Shown: positions 46,831 through 56,400, counted from the first letter of the stretch. The stretch: DNA of 64,000 bases from Cyanobacterium stanieri LEGE 03274 (GCF_015207825.1 NZ_JADEWC010000008.1:54653-118652), one strand, 5' to 3'. The notes: generated from the letters alone by a model not told the origin. Numbers and translations: made by a program.

Positions 46831-47661
46831 TTAGGTTGAAGGGGTATGGGGAATTACCTGATTATTTTGTGAATGCCCATTCATTGATGGTGGTGATGTA
46901 TCGTCATCGGGTAAGGAGATGGTAAAGTTTTCGAGATGAAATTTTACTTGATTTTGAATTTCTTTATTGAGCCAATTATTAAATAATTCTTCCATTAATC
47001 TTCTAGCTGTGTTCATATCCAATTGAGCTGGAATATATCTTTCTAGCCTTAAAATGACTACCCATTCGCCAATTCTGACGGGAGCTAATACTTTTCCTTG
47101 TTGCGCTGTCATTAGTAATTGAGCAATTTGAGGATGAGGCACGGTTAATTCAACAGGCCCTACTACACCCCCAGTTTTAGCTTCCGAGCCTTGGGAAAAT
47201 TCCCTAGCAAGGGTGGCGAAGTCTTGTCCATCGTCTTGGATTCTGAAAAATAATTCTTGGGCTTGTCCTACATTCGTTGTTCTAATCAGGGAGTAGATAA
47301 CTCGATCTAGTTCTCTTTTTCTCCTTAAGTAGTATGATTCTAGTTGAGGTCCAAAGGTTTTTTCTTTAAATTTATCTAGTTTTATTCCTCTCAAGACTCT
47401 ATTTTCTAAGTCTTCGGGGGTTAAGTAGTTTCTTTCTAGCCACGCTTTTAGTTGTTGTTTATCGTTAGGGGCTATTTTCATTTGGTTAAAAAATTGTTGA
47501 TAGGCCATATTTTTTTCTTCGGGGCTACACTCAATATGGGCGATCGCACTGTCTAAGATGATTTCAGTGGCTAAGGGAATAACAATTTGTTTTTGAGCCA
47601 AAATGGAAAAAACATTTTCTTCAGTTATTTTGTAATCACCAATTTCGATATAAGAACCCAT
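46831..47661 (-). CDS. Parvulin-type peptidyl-prolyl isomerase
   Basis: 276 aa from the ATG at 47661 (MGSYIEIGDYKI). A longer frame reaches 47730 but its extra residues look unlike the family start. Residues about 5-120 are an N-terminal helical chaperone part (PEEKNMAYQQFFNQMK), followed by a PpiC domain (about 135-225: VGQAQELFFRIQDDGQDFATLAREFSQGSEAKTGGVVGPV). No signal peptide is visible, so it is probably cytosolic, and the C-terminal tail is disordered. Confidence 0.82.
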   Translation of the reverse strand: MGSYIEIGDYKITEENVFSILAQKQIVIPLATEIILDSAIAHIECSPEEKNMAYQQFFNQMKIAPNDKQQLKAWLERNYLTPEDLENRVLRGIKLDKFKEKTFGPQLESYYLRRKRELDRVIYSLIRTTNVGQAQELFFRIQDDGQDFATLAREFSQGSEAKTGGVVGPVELTVPHPQIAQLLMTAQQGKVLAPVRIGEWVVILRLERYIPAQLDMNTARRLMEELFNNWLNKEIQNQVKFHLENFTISLPDDDTSPPSMNGHSQNNQVIPHTPST

Positions 47662-47863
47662 AACAATTTTTAAAACTAATTTACCCCTATTAATACTACA
47701 ATAACTTGACCTTTTCTCACCTAAGCTCAACCCTTACTCTTAAAAGCTATTACTCCTAAATAATAAGCTCATCGCCATCAACCACGACAAGGGTTACTGG
47801 AGATAATGATTTTTTAATTAGTTCCCAATGCTAATTATTTTTTCCCTAGTATTTAAAAAAAAT

Positions 47864-47930
47864 CCCTTTATTTTCTTAACCTAAAATTAACATTTGTTAT
47901 TTCTTAACCTAAAATTAACATAGGTTAGAT
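47864..47930 (+). promoter_or_regulatory. Pho-box-like tandem repeats upstream of AbrB-type permease
   Basis: CTTAACCT-AAA-ATTAACAT occurs twice, at 47875-47893 and 47903-47921, a 28-bp period. Octamers of the form pyTTAApypyT/A separated by 3 bp are the Pho box read by SphR/PhoB in cyanobacteria. The first octamer of each pair matches; the second deviates at the first and seventh bases. The block ends 25 bp before the start codon. Regulation by phosphate is inferred only. Confidence 0.45.
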
Positions 47931-47945
47931 TATCAACACTATGAA

Positions 47946-49085
47946 ATGACAAAAACTATTACCGTTGATAACGGAGAAATTTTCGCCCTTGGTGGTTTAT
48001 TTTTATTGGCGTTAATATTTTCTTTTATCTTGGATTCTCTCCATTTTCCTGTGGCTTGGTTTTTAGTACCTTTACTCGTTGCCATTATCTTTTCCATTGT
48101 ACGGGGTAAAGTGGAATCTTTTCCCCATTCTGCGGGGGCGCTCGGCCAAGGAATGATTGCGGTGGTTACAGCTAGTAATTTTTCTGTAGATAGTTTAATC
48201 AATGCCCAAAGCTATTTATTACCATTACTAGGGGCTATTTTTATTACGGGAACATTTAGTTTATTCAATGGTTTTTTACTCTATAAAATCGCTAAAATTG
48301 ACCCCTGCTCTAGTTTTTTAGGTTCTATTCCGGGGGCAGGTTCTAGTTTAGTGGCTATGAGTGAAGAAATGGGGGCAGATGCGATCGCTGTTACCGTACT
48401 ACAATACGTCAGAATCTTATTAGTATCGTTAATCGTACCCAATATCGTTGCCCTTTACTTTTCAACCCCCGTCTTAGCTACCCCCATGGTAGAATCCTGT
48501 AACCCCGAGCTTTGTTTTAGCCCCCCCAATGACATATTGATTACCGCAGACTTACCTCAATCCCTCATCACTGCCATCATTAAAACCCTCTTAATTATCT
48601 TTACCGCCATTGTCGCCATTCAAATAGGCAAAATCATCAAATTACCATCAAATCTTTTCCTAGCCCCCTTCTTCAGTGGTTTAGCACTATTCTGGCTAAT
48701 TCCCACCACCATTCCTCCCCTAGTATTTAGCATCGGATTATTTTTACTAGGTTTATCCACGGGGGTAAAATTTGACCTAAAAACCATTCATAAGTTACTA
48801 AAAGCAGTATTAATTGAAGTTATCCTCGTCATTTTTTTAATTATTGTTTGCTTTATCATCGGTTATGAATTCCATCAAATCACGGGATTGGACATGATGA
48901 GTTCCCTTTTAGGCACAACCCCAGGGGGTTTGAACACCATGACAGCCACAGCATTGGAGTTAGGAGGAGATTCGGGCATGGTTTTAACCATGCAAATGGT
49001 GCGAATGTTTTTTATTCTTACTTTTTCTCCTTTTTTCGCAGGGACTATTCTACAAATTGATTATTCTCACCATGAAAATAATTAA
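47946..49085 (+). CDS. AbrB-family membrane permease (AmoA-like duplicate type)
   Basis: 379 aa with about ten helices in two halves, each with the family GxxPGG/A segment (SFLGSIPGAGSSLVAMSEEMGADA and MSSLLGTTPGGLNTMTATALELGGD). It belongs to the family named for the E. coli AbrB membrane protein (unrelated to the DNA-binding AbrB). Function is uncharacterised in most members; transport of a small anion is possible. The 67 bp before it carry Pho-box-like repeats. Confidence 0.85.
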   Translation: MTKTITVDNGEIFALGGLFLLALIFSFILDSLHFPVAWFLVPLLVAIIFSIVRGKVESFPHSAGALGQGMIAVVTASNFSVDSLINAQSYLLPLLGAIFITGTFSLFNGFLLYKIAKIDPCSSFLGSIPGAGSSLVAMSEEMGADAIAVTVLQYVRILLVSLIVPNIVALYFSTPVLATPMVESCNPELCFSPPNDILITADLPQSLITAIIKTLLIIFTAIVAIQIGKIIKLPSNLFLAPFFSGLALFWLIPTTIPPLVFSIGLFLLGLSTGVKFDLKTIHKLLKAVLIEVILVIFLIIVCFIIGYEFHQITGLDMMSSLLGTTPGGLNTMTATALELGGDSGMVLTMQMVRMFFILTFSPFFAGTILQIDYSHHENN

Positions 49086-49251
49086 AGTGATTAACTAATA
49101 TTAATTGGCAACTATGAAGTTTTACTATTTCGCTGTTTCACGAAATCCGTCAAAAACTCTTGTCTATTATCTTTTCCCTATCTTAATTAGATATTTTTTT
49201 GGTACATTAAATTGTGAGAATAAATAAAAATCCATGGGGGGTAATTAGGTG

Positions 49252-49560
49252 ATGAAATACTTTTTTTTAACAGAAGGTTGGAGTTATAACCGAGTCTGGC
49301 AAAGAGGGGGGTTATGGGATACTATTACTTGGCGTCGTCCTCCCCATATCAGTTGTTTAAGGATTGGTATTGAGGAAAATGGAGAAATTTTGTGGCTCTA
49401 CGAAGTAGAAGAAGCGGTTTTAATGGTGGAAGTGATGCCCTCTACCACGGAGGCAAAAAAGAATAGTAATATAGGTCAAGTGGTTTTAAAAAGACTCATC
49501 GATTCTACTCAAGTTATTGATGCCCTTGTAGGGGCAAAAAAAGTTGTTAACCAAAATTAA
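49252..49560 (+). CDS. Small conserved-looking protein, unknown
   Basis: 102 aa from the ATG at 49252; an overlapping GTG at 49249 is also possible. GGGGGG upstream can act as the ribosome binding site. The sequence is Trp-rich (GWSYNRVWQRGGLWDTITWRRPPH) with a short beta-like middle and a helical end (QVVLKRLIDSTQVIDALV). No family recognised. It converges with lpxA, four bases apart. Confidence 0.62.
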   Translation: MKYFFLTEGWSYNRVWQRGGLWDTITWRRPPHISCLRIGIEENGEILWLYEVEEAVLMVEVMPSTTEAKKNSNIGQVVLKRLIDSTQVIDALVGAKKVVNQN

Positions 49561-49564
49561 ACCA

Positions 49565-50356
49565 TCATTTTTTATTACCTGGGATTGGCCCTCGGCGAGA
49601 TGGATTGGTACTTGAGGTAACCATAAAATCGTAAAGAGTTTGAATTTTATCGTTATTTACCATGGTGGATAATTTATCAAGGGCTTGAGCAAGGGTTAAC
49701 CCTGAACGGTATAAAAGGCGATAGGCTTGTTTTAATTCTTTGATTTCTTCTGGGCTAAAGTTATTTCTTTTTAGGGCAACGCTGTTTAAAGCCCTTACCC
49801 TTGATGGGTTTCCTTCCACTAACATAAATGGTGGTACATCTCTTTCGATGCGACTCATACCCCCTAACATTGCCATAGTACCAATGTGGACAAACTGATG
49901 TACTCCTAACATTCCACCGATGACGGCTTTGGAATCCACTTGTACATGACCTGCTAAACTAACGGAGTTGGCGATAACTACCCTATCTTTGATGATGCAG
50001 TTGTGGGCGACATGGACATAGGCCATTAGTAAATTATCGTTACCGATGATGGTGTATTCTCCTTCTTCTGTGGCTCGATTTAGGGTTACGAATTCACGGA
50101 TTAAGTTGCGATCGCCTATTTTTAGTCCTGTTATCGCTCCTTTATATTTTAAATCTTGAGGATCTAAACCAATGGCCGCCCCGGGGTAGATTTTGTTATC
50201 TGTGCCAATTTCTGTATGACCTTGAATAACTACATTAGCACCGATGACGGTGTTTGCCCCAATTTTTACTCCTGCCCCAATTACGGCATTGGGTTCAACG
50301 GTGACAGTAGAATCTAATTCTGCCTTTTTATCAATAATCGCTGTAGGATGTATCAC
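49565..50356 (-). CDS. lpxA: UDP-N-acetylglucosamine acyltransferase
   Basis: First step of lipid A synthesis, cytosolic trimer. 263 aa made of left-handed beta-helix hexapeptides (VIGAGVKIGANTVIGANVVI). The catalytic His is in YVHVAHNCIIKD, followed by HQFVHIGTMAMLGGMSRIERDVPPF and RALNSVALKRNNFS. It follows fabZ by 29 bp. Confidence 0.97.
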   Translation of the reverse strand: MIHPTAIIDKKAELDSTVTVEPNAVIGAGVKIGANTVIGANVVIQGHTEIGTDNKIYPGAAIGLDPQDLKYKGAITGLKIGDRNLIREFVTLNRATEEGEYTIIGNDNLLMAYVHVAHNCIIKDRVVIANSVSLAGHVQVDSKAVIGGMLGVHQFVHIGTMAMLGGMSRIERDVPPFMLVEGNPSRVRALNSVALKRNNFSPEEIKELKQAYRLLYRSGLTLAQALDKLSTMVNNDKIQTLYDFMVTSSTNPSRRGPIPGNKK

Positions 50357-50385
50357 GGTTATTTAAATTTGTATTAACGATTGAG

Positions 50386-50892
50386 TTAGTCGAGCAAAGA
50401 AAATAACATTTCGCCCTGTACGGCTAGTTGTCCATCAACCAAGCCTTGCCCTTGCATTTTAGCAATACGATTACGTTTGAGGGATAATAGTTCCACTGTC
50501 ATGATCAGTTGATCTCCAGGTACTACGGGGCGGCGAAAACGTACTTTATCGATACCCCCAAAGGCGAAAAATTTTCCTTTCATCCCGGGTAATAGAGTTA
50601 AAACGACTCCCCCTACTTGAGCCATGGCTTCTATTTGTAATACCCCAGGCATGAGAGGTTTTCCTGGGATGTGTCCTGGGAAATAGGGTTCGTTGATGGT
50701 GACATTTTTTAAACCTACTGCTTTTTCACCTGGTACATAGTCTATGATGCGATCGACTAAGGCGAAGGGATAGCGGTGGGGTAGTAGTTCCTGAATTTCT
50801 TCAACGGTGAAGGTTGTTTGTATATTTTCTTGGGGGTTAGTTTCTGGGGAGGCGGTTTTTTCCATTAACTTTTTGTCTATTTTCGTCAACAA
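50386..50892 (-). CDS. fabZ: 3-hydroxyacyl-ACP dehydratase
   Basis: Removes water from beta-hydroxyacyl-ACP in fatty acid synthesis. 168 aa. The hot-dog signature is [13 protein letters not shown] with the catalytic His, and [22 protein letters not shown] with the catalytic Glu. A 25-residue polar N-terminal extension precedes the domain. fabZ-lpxA adjacency is standard. Confidence 0.97.
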   Translation of the reverse strand: MLTKIDKKLMEKTASPETNPQENIQTTFTVEEIQELLPHRYPFALVDRIIDYVPGEKAVGLKNVTINEPYFPGHIPGKPLMPGVLQIEAMAQVGGVVLTLLPGMKGKFFAFGGIDKVRFRRPVVPGDQLIMTVELLSLKRNRIAKMQGQGLVDGQLAVQGEMLFSLLD

Positions 50893-50974
50893 TATTTTTT
50901 ACTAGAACGGTATCCTAATAAACCCACATAAGAATATCATGATTTTGTCTTTTGTGATGGAAAGATTTTGTCCG

Positions 50975-51529
50975 TTAAATGATGATTTGTTGTAATTGGA
51001 CGATCGCCCTTTCTAACTGATCATTAACGATTTTATGATCAAATTCATCTTGGGCAAGAATTTCTTCTTTGGCCCGTTGTAAACGTTTGCTAATGGCTTC
51101 GGGGGAATCACTGCCCCTGTTGCGTAATCTCCTCTCTAATTCCTGTTCTGATGGGGGTAAAATAAAGATTAATTCTGATTGGGGAAGGTTTTCTTTTACC
51201 TGTCTTGCCCCTAAAAGTTCAATTTCTAAAATAATAGTTTTACCCTGATTAATCTTTTCGAGGACGGGTTGTTTCGGAGTGCCGTAATAATTACCCGCAT
51301 AGGTAGCCCATTCCAATAAATTATCTTCCTCTATCATGGACTTAAATTGTTCTTGGCTCAAGAAATAATAATCTTTTCCTTCTTTTTCTCCCTGGCGTGG
51401 TTTTCTTGTGGTGGCGGAAATAGACACAAATAATTGGGGATGACTTTTAAGGAGCGATCGCACCAAAGTTCCTTTACCTACTCCACTAGGCCCAGTGATA
51501 ACAAATAATTTTCCTTCTTTTTCTGACAT
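50975..51529 (-). CDS. gmk: Guanylate kinase
   Basis: Phosphorylates GMP to GDP. 184 aa with P-loop GPSGVGKGTL, the GMP-binding SATTRKPRQGEKEGKDYYFLS, WATYAGNYYGTP and the lid RLRNRGSDSPEAISKRLQRA. Length is normal. Confidence 0.97.
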   Translation of the reverse strand: MSEKEGKLFVITGPSGVGKGTLVRSLLKSHPQLFVSISATTRKPRQGEKEGKDYYFLSQEQFKSMIEEDNLLEWATYAGNYYGTPKQPVLEKINQGKTIILEIELLGARQVKENLPQSELIFILPPSEQELERRLRNRGSDSPEAISKRLQRAKEEILAQDEFDHKIVNDQLERAIVQLQQIII

Positions 51530-51717
51530 GAATAGTTAACAATTAATAATGAATAGTTAAAACGAAAGATCATCTTATCACCCCATTGGGTTTTCCCCTT
51601 TACCTCTTACACTATTGTCCATGGTGCATTTTCCCTTGTCAATGGTTGCTGTTGTCAACGGTCAATTATAAAGGTACAATTAAAGATCGCAGATTAAATT
51701 TTAGAATAATTATATAT

Positions 51718-51723
51718 AGGAGA
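51718..51723 (+). promoter_or_regulatory. Shine-Dalgarno of rpmB
   Basis: AGGAGA stands 7 bases before the ATG of rpmB. It is one of few strong Shine-Dalgarno sequences in the window and fits a highly translated ribosomal protein gene. Confidence 0.7.
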
Positions 51724-51730
51724 TAAATTC

Positions 51731-51976
51731 ATGGCTCGTGTATGTCAACTGACAGGAAGAAGAGCAAATAATGGTTTTGCCATTTCTCACTCCCATCGTC
51801 GTACCAAAAGACTACAGCATGTTAACTTACAAGATAAAAGAATTTGGTGGGCAGAGGGCAATAGTTTTGTTAGATTACGTCTTTCTACCAAAGCCATTAA
51901 AACCCTAGACACGAAAAGTGTTGGTCAAATGGCTAGGGAAGCAGGAATCGATCTTAATAAATTTAAATGCTCCTAA
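51731..51976 (+). CDS. rpmB: 50S ribosomal protein L28
   Basis: 81 aa, basic. The signature [26 protein letters not shown], then [30 protein letters not shown], matches bacterial L28 of the cyanobacterial/chloroplast form. It is a single-gene unit, divergent from gmk. Confidence 0.97.
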   Translation: MARVCQLTGRRANNGFAISHSHRRTKRLQHVNLQDKRIWWAEGNSFVRLRLSTKAIKTLDTKSVGQMAREAGIDLNKFKCS

Positions 51977-52024
51977 TCTATTTATCTGTTAAGGGTTGAA
52001 TCATAATACTTGGTTAGTGTTTTT

Positions 52025-52285
52025 TTATTCGGCAAAGTTGCGATCGACACTACCAAAAAACACTGGTTCAACTCTTATGCCTACCACCTCGGAAGGCCGA
52101 AGCACCATATATTCTCCCTGAATATTCTTAATAGGTACATTAATAAAATCCCTAGATGCTGATTTTGGTACTAACTCTCCACTGTACCACTTCTGAAATT
52201 CTTGTATCGTATTAAACCTCACTTCTTCTCTGTGTCCACTACTCATTAAAAGATGGACAGTATATTCATCTGGTTTTCTTGCCAT
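52025..52285 (-). CDS. Small conserved-looking protein, unknown
   Basis: 86 aa. Compact alpha/beta sequence without signal or membrane segment: YTVHLLMSSGHREEVRF, a helix (TIQEFQKWYSGEL), VPIKNIQGEYMVLRPSEVVGIRVEPVFFGS. It looks like a small cyanobacterial protein of unknown role; its convergence with rpmB gives no clue. Confidence 0.68.
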   Translation of the reverse strand: MARKPDEYTVHLLMSSGHREEVRFNTIQEFQKWYSGELVPKSASRDFINVPIKNIQGEYMVLRPSEVVGIRVEPVFFGSVDRNFAE

Positions 52286-52299
52286 AATACAGTCTTTTT

Positions 52300-52450
52300 A
52301 AATAAATTTGAGATAAATTATATCTTTAATATCAAGTCCGCTTAATCACTTACAAATTAGCAATATCGATATTTTATACTAAATCCTGTTTCAATAATAT
52401 ACTTATTAGGGAACAGGGAACGGGGAACAAAGTTCTTCATTCTCAATTGT
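52300..52450. repeat. Composite repeat fragment, reverse copy
   Basis: ATCAAGTCCGCTTAATCACTTA and AAATTAGCAATATC are the reverse of the block found at 26.73 and 43.32 kb. ACTAAATCCTGTTTCAATA and ATATACTTATTAGGGAACAGG are the reverse of a block near 38.05 kb. The rest of the 372-bp gap up to the YlqF gene (to 52657) holds nothing else I recognise except a TATAAT at 52563, a possible -10 box. Confidence 0.72.
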
Positions 52451-52657
52451 TAATTGCTTTATCACCTCAACGGAGGAAAATAGTTATCAGTATAGTAAGT
52501 TGCAGATTACCTTATCTCGAATTCAAGTTCAATAAGGGTCAAAGTGAATGGACAAAATGAGATATAATAATTTACTCTTATAAGTTTAAAAAATTTTAGT
52601 TTGGATAACTCTAACTTTATTCATCGGAAAATAGTAACTTCCAGCTAACAAAATGTT

Positions 52658-53497
52658 ATGACACTAATTCAATGGTATCCAGGACACATCAGTAAAGCAG
52701 AAAGACAACTCAAAGAACAACTAAAACGAGTAGATGTTGTCTTAGAAGTGCGGGATGCCCGTATTCCCCTTGCCTCCCATCATCCCCAAGTAAAAGAATG
52801 GATTGGAGATAAACCACGGTTATTAATCCTCAATCGAGAAGATATGATTAGTAACGTGATTAAACAAGAATGGCAAGAATGGTTTAAAAATCAAGGGGAA
52901 ACTCCTTTTTTCACCAATGCTAAAGATGGAAAAGGGGTAAAAGCCATTAACAAAGCCTCCCAAGGTTGTGGCACGGATGTTAATGCAAGGCGTAAAAGTA
53001 GAGGTATGTTGCCCCGCCCCGTGCGCGCAGTGGTGATTGGTTTTCCCAATGTGGGTAAATCTGCCCTTATTAATCGTCTGCTCAATCGTAAAATTGTCGC
53101 TAGTGCCAGAAAAGCAGGGGTAACAAGACAGTTACAATGGGTAAGAATTTCTAAGGATATAGAATTACTTGATGCCCCCGGGATTATTCCTCTCAAGTTA
53201 GAAAACCAAGAAGATGCTCTAAAGTTGGCTATTTGTGAAGATATTGGGGAAGCGGCTTATAATAATCAGGAAGTTGCCCAACAGTTTGTGGATTTATTGG
53301 TAAATCTTGGCACAGAAAATGTGTTAAAAGAGCGTTATGGTTTGGATGCTTTAGATTTGACTGGGGAAGAATTTATTATTAAATTGGCTCAAATGAAGTA
53401 TCAAAATGATCAAGAAAGGGTAGCCCGTCAGATTTTACAGGATTTTCGCAAGGGCTATCTGGGTAAGGTTTCCCTTGAATATCCCCCCGTAGAATAG
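52658..53497 (+). CDS. ylqF: Ribosome biogenesis GTPase YlqF/RbgA
   Basis: 279 aa, circularly permuted GTPase for assembly of the large ribosomal subunit. The motif order is permuted: G4 LNREDM first, then the P-loop GFPNVGKSALINRLL and G3 DAPG (LLDAPGIIP). The start WYPGHISKAERQLKEQLKRVDVVLEVRDARIP is a family signature. It is near rpmB, which is thematically suitable. Confidence 0.95.
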   Translation: MTLIQWYPGHISKAERQLKEQLKRVDVVLEVRDARIPLASHHPQVKEWIGDKPRLLILNREDMISNVIKQEWQEWFKNQGETPFFTNAKDGKGVKAINKASQGCGTDVNARRKSRGMLPRPVRAVVIGFPNVGKSALINRLLNRKIVASARKAGVTRQLQWVRISKDIELLDAPGIIPLKLENQEDALKLAICEDIGEAAYNNQEVAQQFVDLLVNLGTENVLKERYGLDALDLTGEEFIIKLAQMKYQNDQERVARQILQDFRKGYLGKVSLEYPPVE

Positions 53498-53585
53498 TTT
53501 TTTTATATTTATCTAAAGTACAGGATTGGAAACCTGCTTTTTCAGCACAGCTTTATATTATCCATTCTCAATTATCAATTATTCA

Positions 53586-55262
53586 TCAATGAGCCATTAA
53601 TCGGGAGCGTAAGTTATCAAACCCAATACGCTCACTAGCGGAAATAAAAACTGCTTGGGGATATGTTTCTTTGGCTAACTCTAAATGTTCAATATCAGCT
53701 TGATCAATTTTATTAAAGGCAATTAATTCTTCTGCAGGGGCCAAGGGCATATCTGCTAAGATATTTTTGACTGATTCGATATGACTTTGCCAAGCAGGAT
53801 GGGATAAATCCACCACATGGAGAAGGGCATCGGCTTCGGTAACTTCTTCTAGGGTGGCGCGGAAGGAATCTACTAAGGAAGGGGGTAATTCGTGGATAAA
53901 ACCCACGGTATCAGTGAGAAGGATGGTGCTTGATTTTCCTGTGTGTTGTTCTGTAATGGTTAATCTTCGGGTGGTGGGGTCAAGGGTAGCAAAAAGTTGA
54001 TCGGCGGTATATACTTGGGCGTTAGTGAGGGCATTTATGAGGGTTGATTTTCCTGCATTGGTATAACCGACGATCGCCACGGTGGGTATTTCTTGATGTT
54101 GTCTTTGTTGACGCATACGGGAGCGGTGGCTTTGCAGTTGATTAACTTCTTGTTGCAGACGGGTAATGCGTTTTTGAATAGCACGTCTTTCGGTTTCTAA
54201 TTTGGTTTCCCCGGGCCCCCTTGTACCGATACCACCGCCCAAACGAGACATCGCCCTTCCCCTACCTTTGAGACGGGGTAACATATACTCTAGTTGGGCA
54301 AGTTCTACCTGCAATTTTCCTGCCCGTGACTGCGCCCTTTGAGCAAATATATCTAATATTACCTCGGTGCGATCGACTACTTTTACTCCGAATTGGGTTT
54401 CGAGGTTTCGGGCTTGGGAGGGGGATAAATCTCGGTCAAAGGCAACTAAATTCGCTCCCATACTCTGCACTTGTAGGGCAATTTCTTCTACTTTTCCTGC
54501 CCCTACCACGGTTTGGGGGTGGGGTTGACTTCTTTTTTGTTCTAGGGTAGCCAACACTTTTCCCCCAGCACTTTCTACGAGTCTTTGCAACTCTTGCAAA
54601 CTATCATCAAATTTTTGAGGAGTGAGATTATCAGTCATTAAACCCACTAACACTACTCTTTCTTGGGAATCTTCTACTTTTTGGGCGACAAACTCTCGGC
54701 TAAATTCCTCCTCCAAACCATCCACGAGGGTTAAAAAGTCTTGCTCGGCGATCGCCTCTATATCTTGAGCAGGAGAAACTTCCCAATAGTTAAGGGTGTC
54801 TTGGGCAGGGGTAAGGTGCGCTACATAGGCATCTTTAATAAATCCCGATGCTCCACCCCCTTTCCTTTGTATTCCTTGCCCAGTCAAAGTTAACACTAAA
54901 AGAGCGTCTAACCTTTGTCTTGCCATGGCCGTTAAACTCGCCTGACTAGGAGGAATGGGTTTGATGGATGTGCTTAGGCAACGGATGCCCGATAGTCTCT
55001 GCGCCCCATAACGAGGTAATTCTAGGGGGGGGATTTGCGTTTGACGGGGGCTACCAACCCCTACCCTGATCACCTGTCCACGGCGATTTAGATAGACACA
55101 TACAGGCTGTTTGAGGTCACTACTTATGGAGGCTATTCTTTCCGCAAATTCTGGGGTTGTCAGGCGATCGCTCCTGATCCTTTGTTGGTATAATCTTTGT
55201 AATTGCTTGAGTTGATTTGGTTTTATTCCCTGTAGATTTCCGTAAATAGGTGCGATCGACAT
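53586..55262 (-). CDS. hflX: GTPase HflX
   Basis: 558 aa, ribosome-associated GTPase that splits stalled ribosomes. The long N-terminal part (about 1-190) is typical of the cyanobacterial form. Then come AGKVEEIALQVQSMGANLVAFDRDLSPSQARNLE, the Gly-rich GGIGTRGPGETKLETERR, P-loop GYTNAGKSTLINAL, G3 DTVGF and G4 NKID. Overall order and the glycine-rich segment are diagnostic. Confidence 0.96.
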   Translation of the reverse strand: MSIAPIYGNLQGIKPNQLKQLQRLYQQRIRSDRLTTPEFAERIASISSDLKQPVCVYLNRRGQVIRVGVGSPRQTQIPPLELPRYGAQRLSGIRCLSTSIKPIPPSQASLTAMARQRLDALLVLTLTGQGIQRKGGGASGFIKDAYVAHLTPAQDTLNYWEVSPAQDIEAIAEQDFLTLVDGLEEEFSREFVAQKVEDSQERVVLVGLMTDNLTPQKFDDSLQELQRLVESAGGKVLATLEQKRSQPHPQTVVGAGKVEEIALQVQSMGANLVAFDRDLSPSQARNLETQFGVKVVDRTEVILDIFAQRAQSRAGKLQVELAQLEYMLPRLKGRGRAMSRLGGGIGTRGPGETKLETERRAIQKRITRLQQEVNQLQSHRSRMRQQRQHQEIPTVAIVGYTNAGKSTLINALTNAQVYTADQLFATLDPTTRRLTITEQHTGKSSTILLTDTVGFIHELPPSLVDSFRATLEEVTEADALLHVVDLSHPAWQSHIESVKNILADMPLAPAEELIAFNKIDQADIEHLELAKETYPQAVFISASERIGFDNLRSRLMAH

Positions 55263-55380
55263 TCAGCAAAGATCATTAAATAGTAATACCTCTCCTATCT
55301 TAACCAAAAAACCATCATTAAATAATTGGGGTTTAAATGAAAAAAGGGAGTCGTAGCATGGTACATCAGTACAGGTTGCA

Positions 55381-55470
55381 GGAGATGGGGAGTATGGGAG
55401 ATGGGGAGTAAGAGTAAAATAGTTCAATTATTCATTGTCAATTGTCAATTGTCAATTATCAATTATTCAC
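55381..55470. repeat. Tandem short repeats upstream of hflX
   Basis: Two tracts: GGAGATGGGGAGTATGGGAG with ATGGGGAGTA (55381-55410), and a heptamer array TGTCAAT-TGTCAAT-TGTCAAT-TATCAAT (about 55436-55465). The seven-base period is the one reported for short tandemly repeated sequences of cyanobacteria. It lies in the 604-bp gap between the divergent hflX and rplI genes. Confidence 0.75.
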
Positions 55471-55489
55471 GCCTTTACAAGACTATAAA

Positions 55490-55735
55490 TTTTATCCCGA
55501 ACTTAGGTTATTTTAGTTCAATTTATTGAACGATAAACTGTTAGCCTTGCAATGAATTACAAGGCGAGGGATGATATATTTTCTGGCATTGCTGATTTTG
55601 AGTATCGAACATTATTAAATTACAGTAAATGTATAGTATTAAAACTATACTATTATTACTATTGCCCATTGCCCATTCCCTATTGCCAAACTAAACTAAA
55701 AATCATACCTTAATGAACCAACGCCACAATTAAAA
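55490..55735. repeat. Paired-palindrome repeat, copy 7, with composite tail
   Basis: Reversed order: GTTCAATTTATTGAAC (55517-55532), GATAAACTGTTAG, then CCTTGCAATGAATTACAAGG. A tail with ATTACAGTAAATGTATAG, TTGCCCATTGCCCATTCCC and CTTAATGAACCAACGC follows, matching the 32.6 kb copy closely. Confidence 0.83.
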
Positions 55736-55801
55736 TTAATCCCCCTAGCCCTTATCCTGCCATCACAAAAACAATTCATTCCCATGGTTTGGAAAATTAC
55801 T

Positions 55802-55862
55802 GTATAATTGTAATTTGTGACTAAATATGCTAACTATAAGAATTTCATAAACTATAAAGAGG
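55802..55862 (+). promoter_or_regulatory. Candidate -10 box and ribosome binding site of rplI
   Basis: TATAAT at 55802-55807 is a perfect -10 hexamer. AAAGAGG at 55856-55862 precedes the rplI ATG by five bases. No convincing -35 box is seen. Confidence 0.45.
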
Positions 55863-55866
55863 TTAT

Positions 55867-56325
55867 ATGGCAAAAAGATTACAGGTAGTCTTAAACAAAG
55901 ACGTAACAAAATTAGGCAAAAGAGGAGATGTTGTAGATGTAGCCCCCGGTTATGCCCGTAACTACCTAGTACCTCAGGGCTTCGGAGTATTTGCCACCGC
56001 AGGGGTATTACGTCAAGTAGAACAAAGAAGAGCCAAAGAAGCCGAGCGTTTAGCCGCCCTTCTCGAAGATGCAAAATCCCGCAAAACTGCTTTACAAACC
56101 ATCAATAACTTTGTTATTCGTAAGCAATTAGGGGAAGATCAAGCAATTTTCGGTACTGTTACCACCCAAGATGTAGTAGAAGTAATCAAAGCTAATGCAG
56201 GTTTAGATGTAGAACGTCAAGCCATTGAATTACCCGAAATCAAGAGAATTGGTACTTACAAAGCTCAAATCAAATTACACGCTGAAGTAATCGCTGAAGT
56301 TTCCATCGAAGTAGCACCCCTTTAA
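55867..56325 (+). CDS. rplI: 50S ribosomal protein L9
   Basis: 152 aa. N-terminal domain signature [34 protein letters not shown], a long connecting helix ([29 protein letters not shown]), then the C-terminal rRNA-binding domain. It ends at a strong hairpin shared with convergent guaA. Confidence 0.97.
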   Translation: MAKRLQVVLNKDVTKLGKRGDVVDVAPGYARNYLVPQGFGVFATAGVLRQVEQRRAKEAERLAALLEDAKSRKTALQTINNFVIRKQLGEDQAIFGTVTTQDVVEVIKANAGLDVERQAIELPEIKRIGTYKAQIKLHAEVIAEVSIEVAPL

Positions 56326-56365
56326 GCTGATAAATATTTCAGTTAATTATGGGATTAGAACAAAA

Positions 56366-56400
56366 AAGGGCAGAGGATTTTTACCTTGCCCTTATTTTTG
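56366..56400. terminator. Bidirectional terminator between rplI and guaA
   Basis: AAGGGCA (56366-56372) pairs with TGCCCTT (56387-56393), extended by AGG/CCT pairing across a bulge. The plus strand continues ATTTTTG and the minus strand reads CCCTTTTTTG, so it can end both transcripts. Confidence 0.82.

Noticed and set aside
47662..47730. Longer N-terminus for the parvulin isomerase
   Set aside because: The extra 23 residues (SLGEKRSSYCSINRGK) look unlike the family start, which begins close to MGSYIEIGD.
55436..55465. CRISPR array
   Set aside because: Units are seven bases with no spacers, so this is a short tandem repeat. No cas gene is present in the window.
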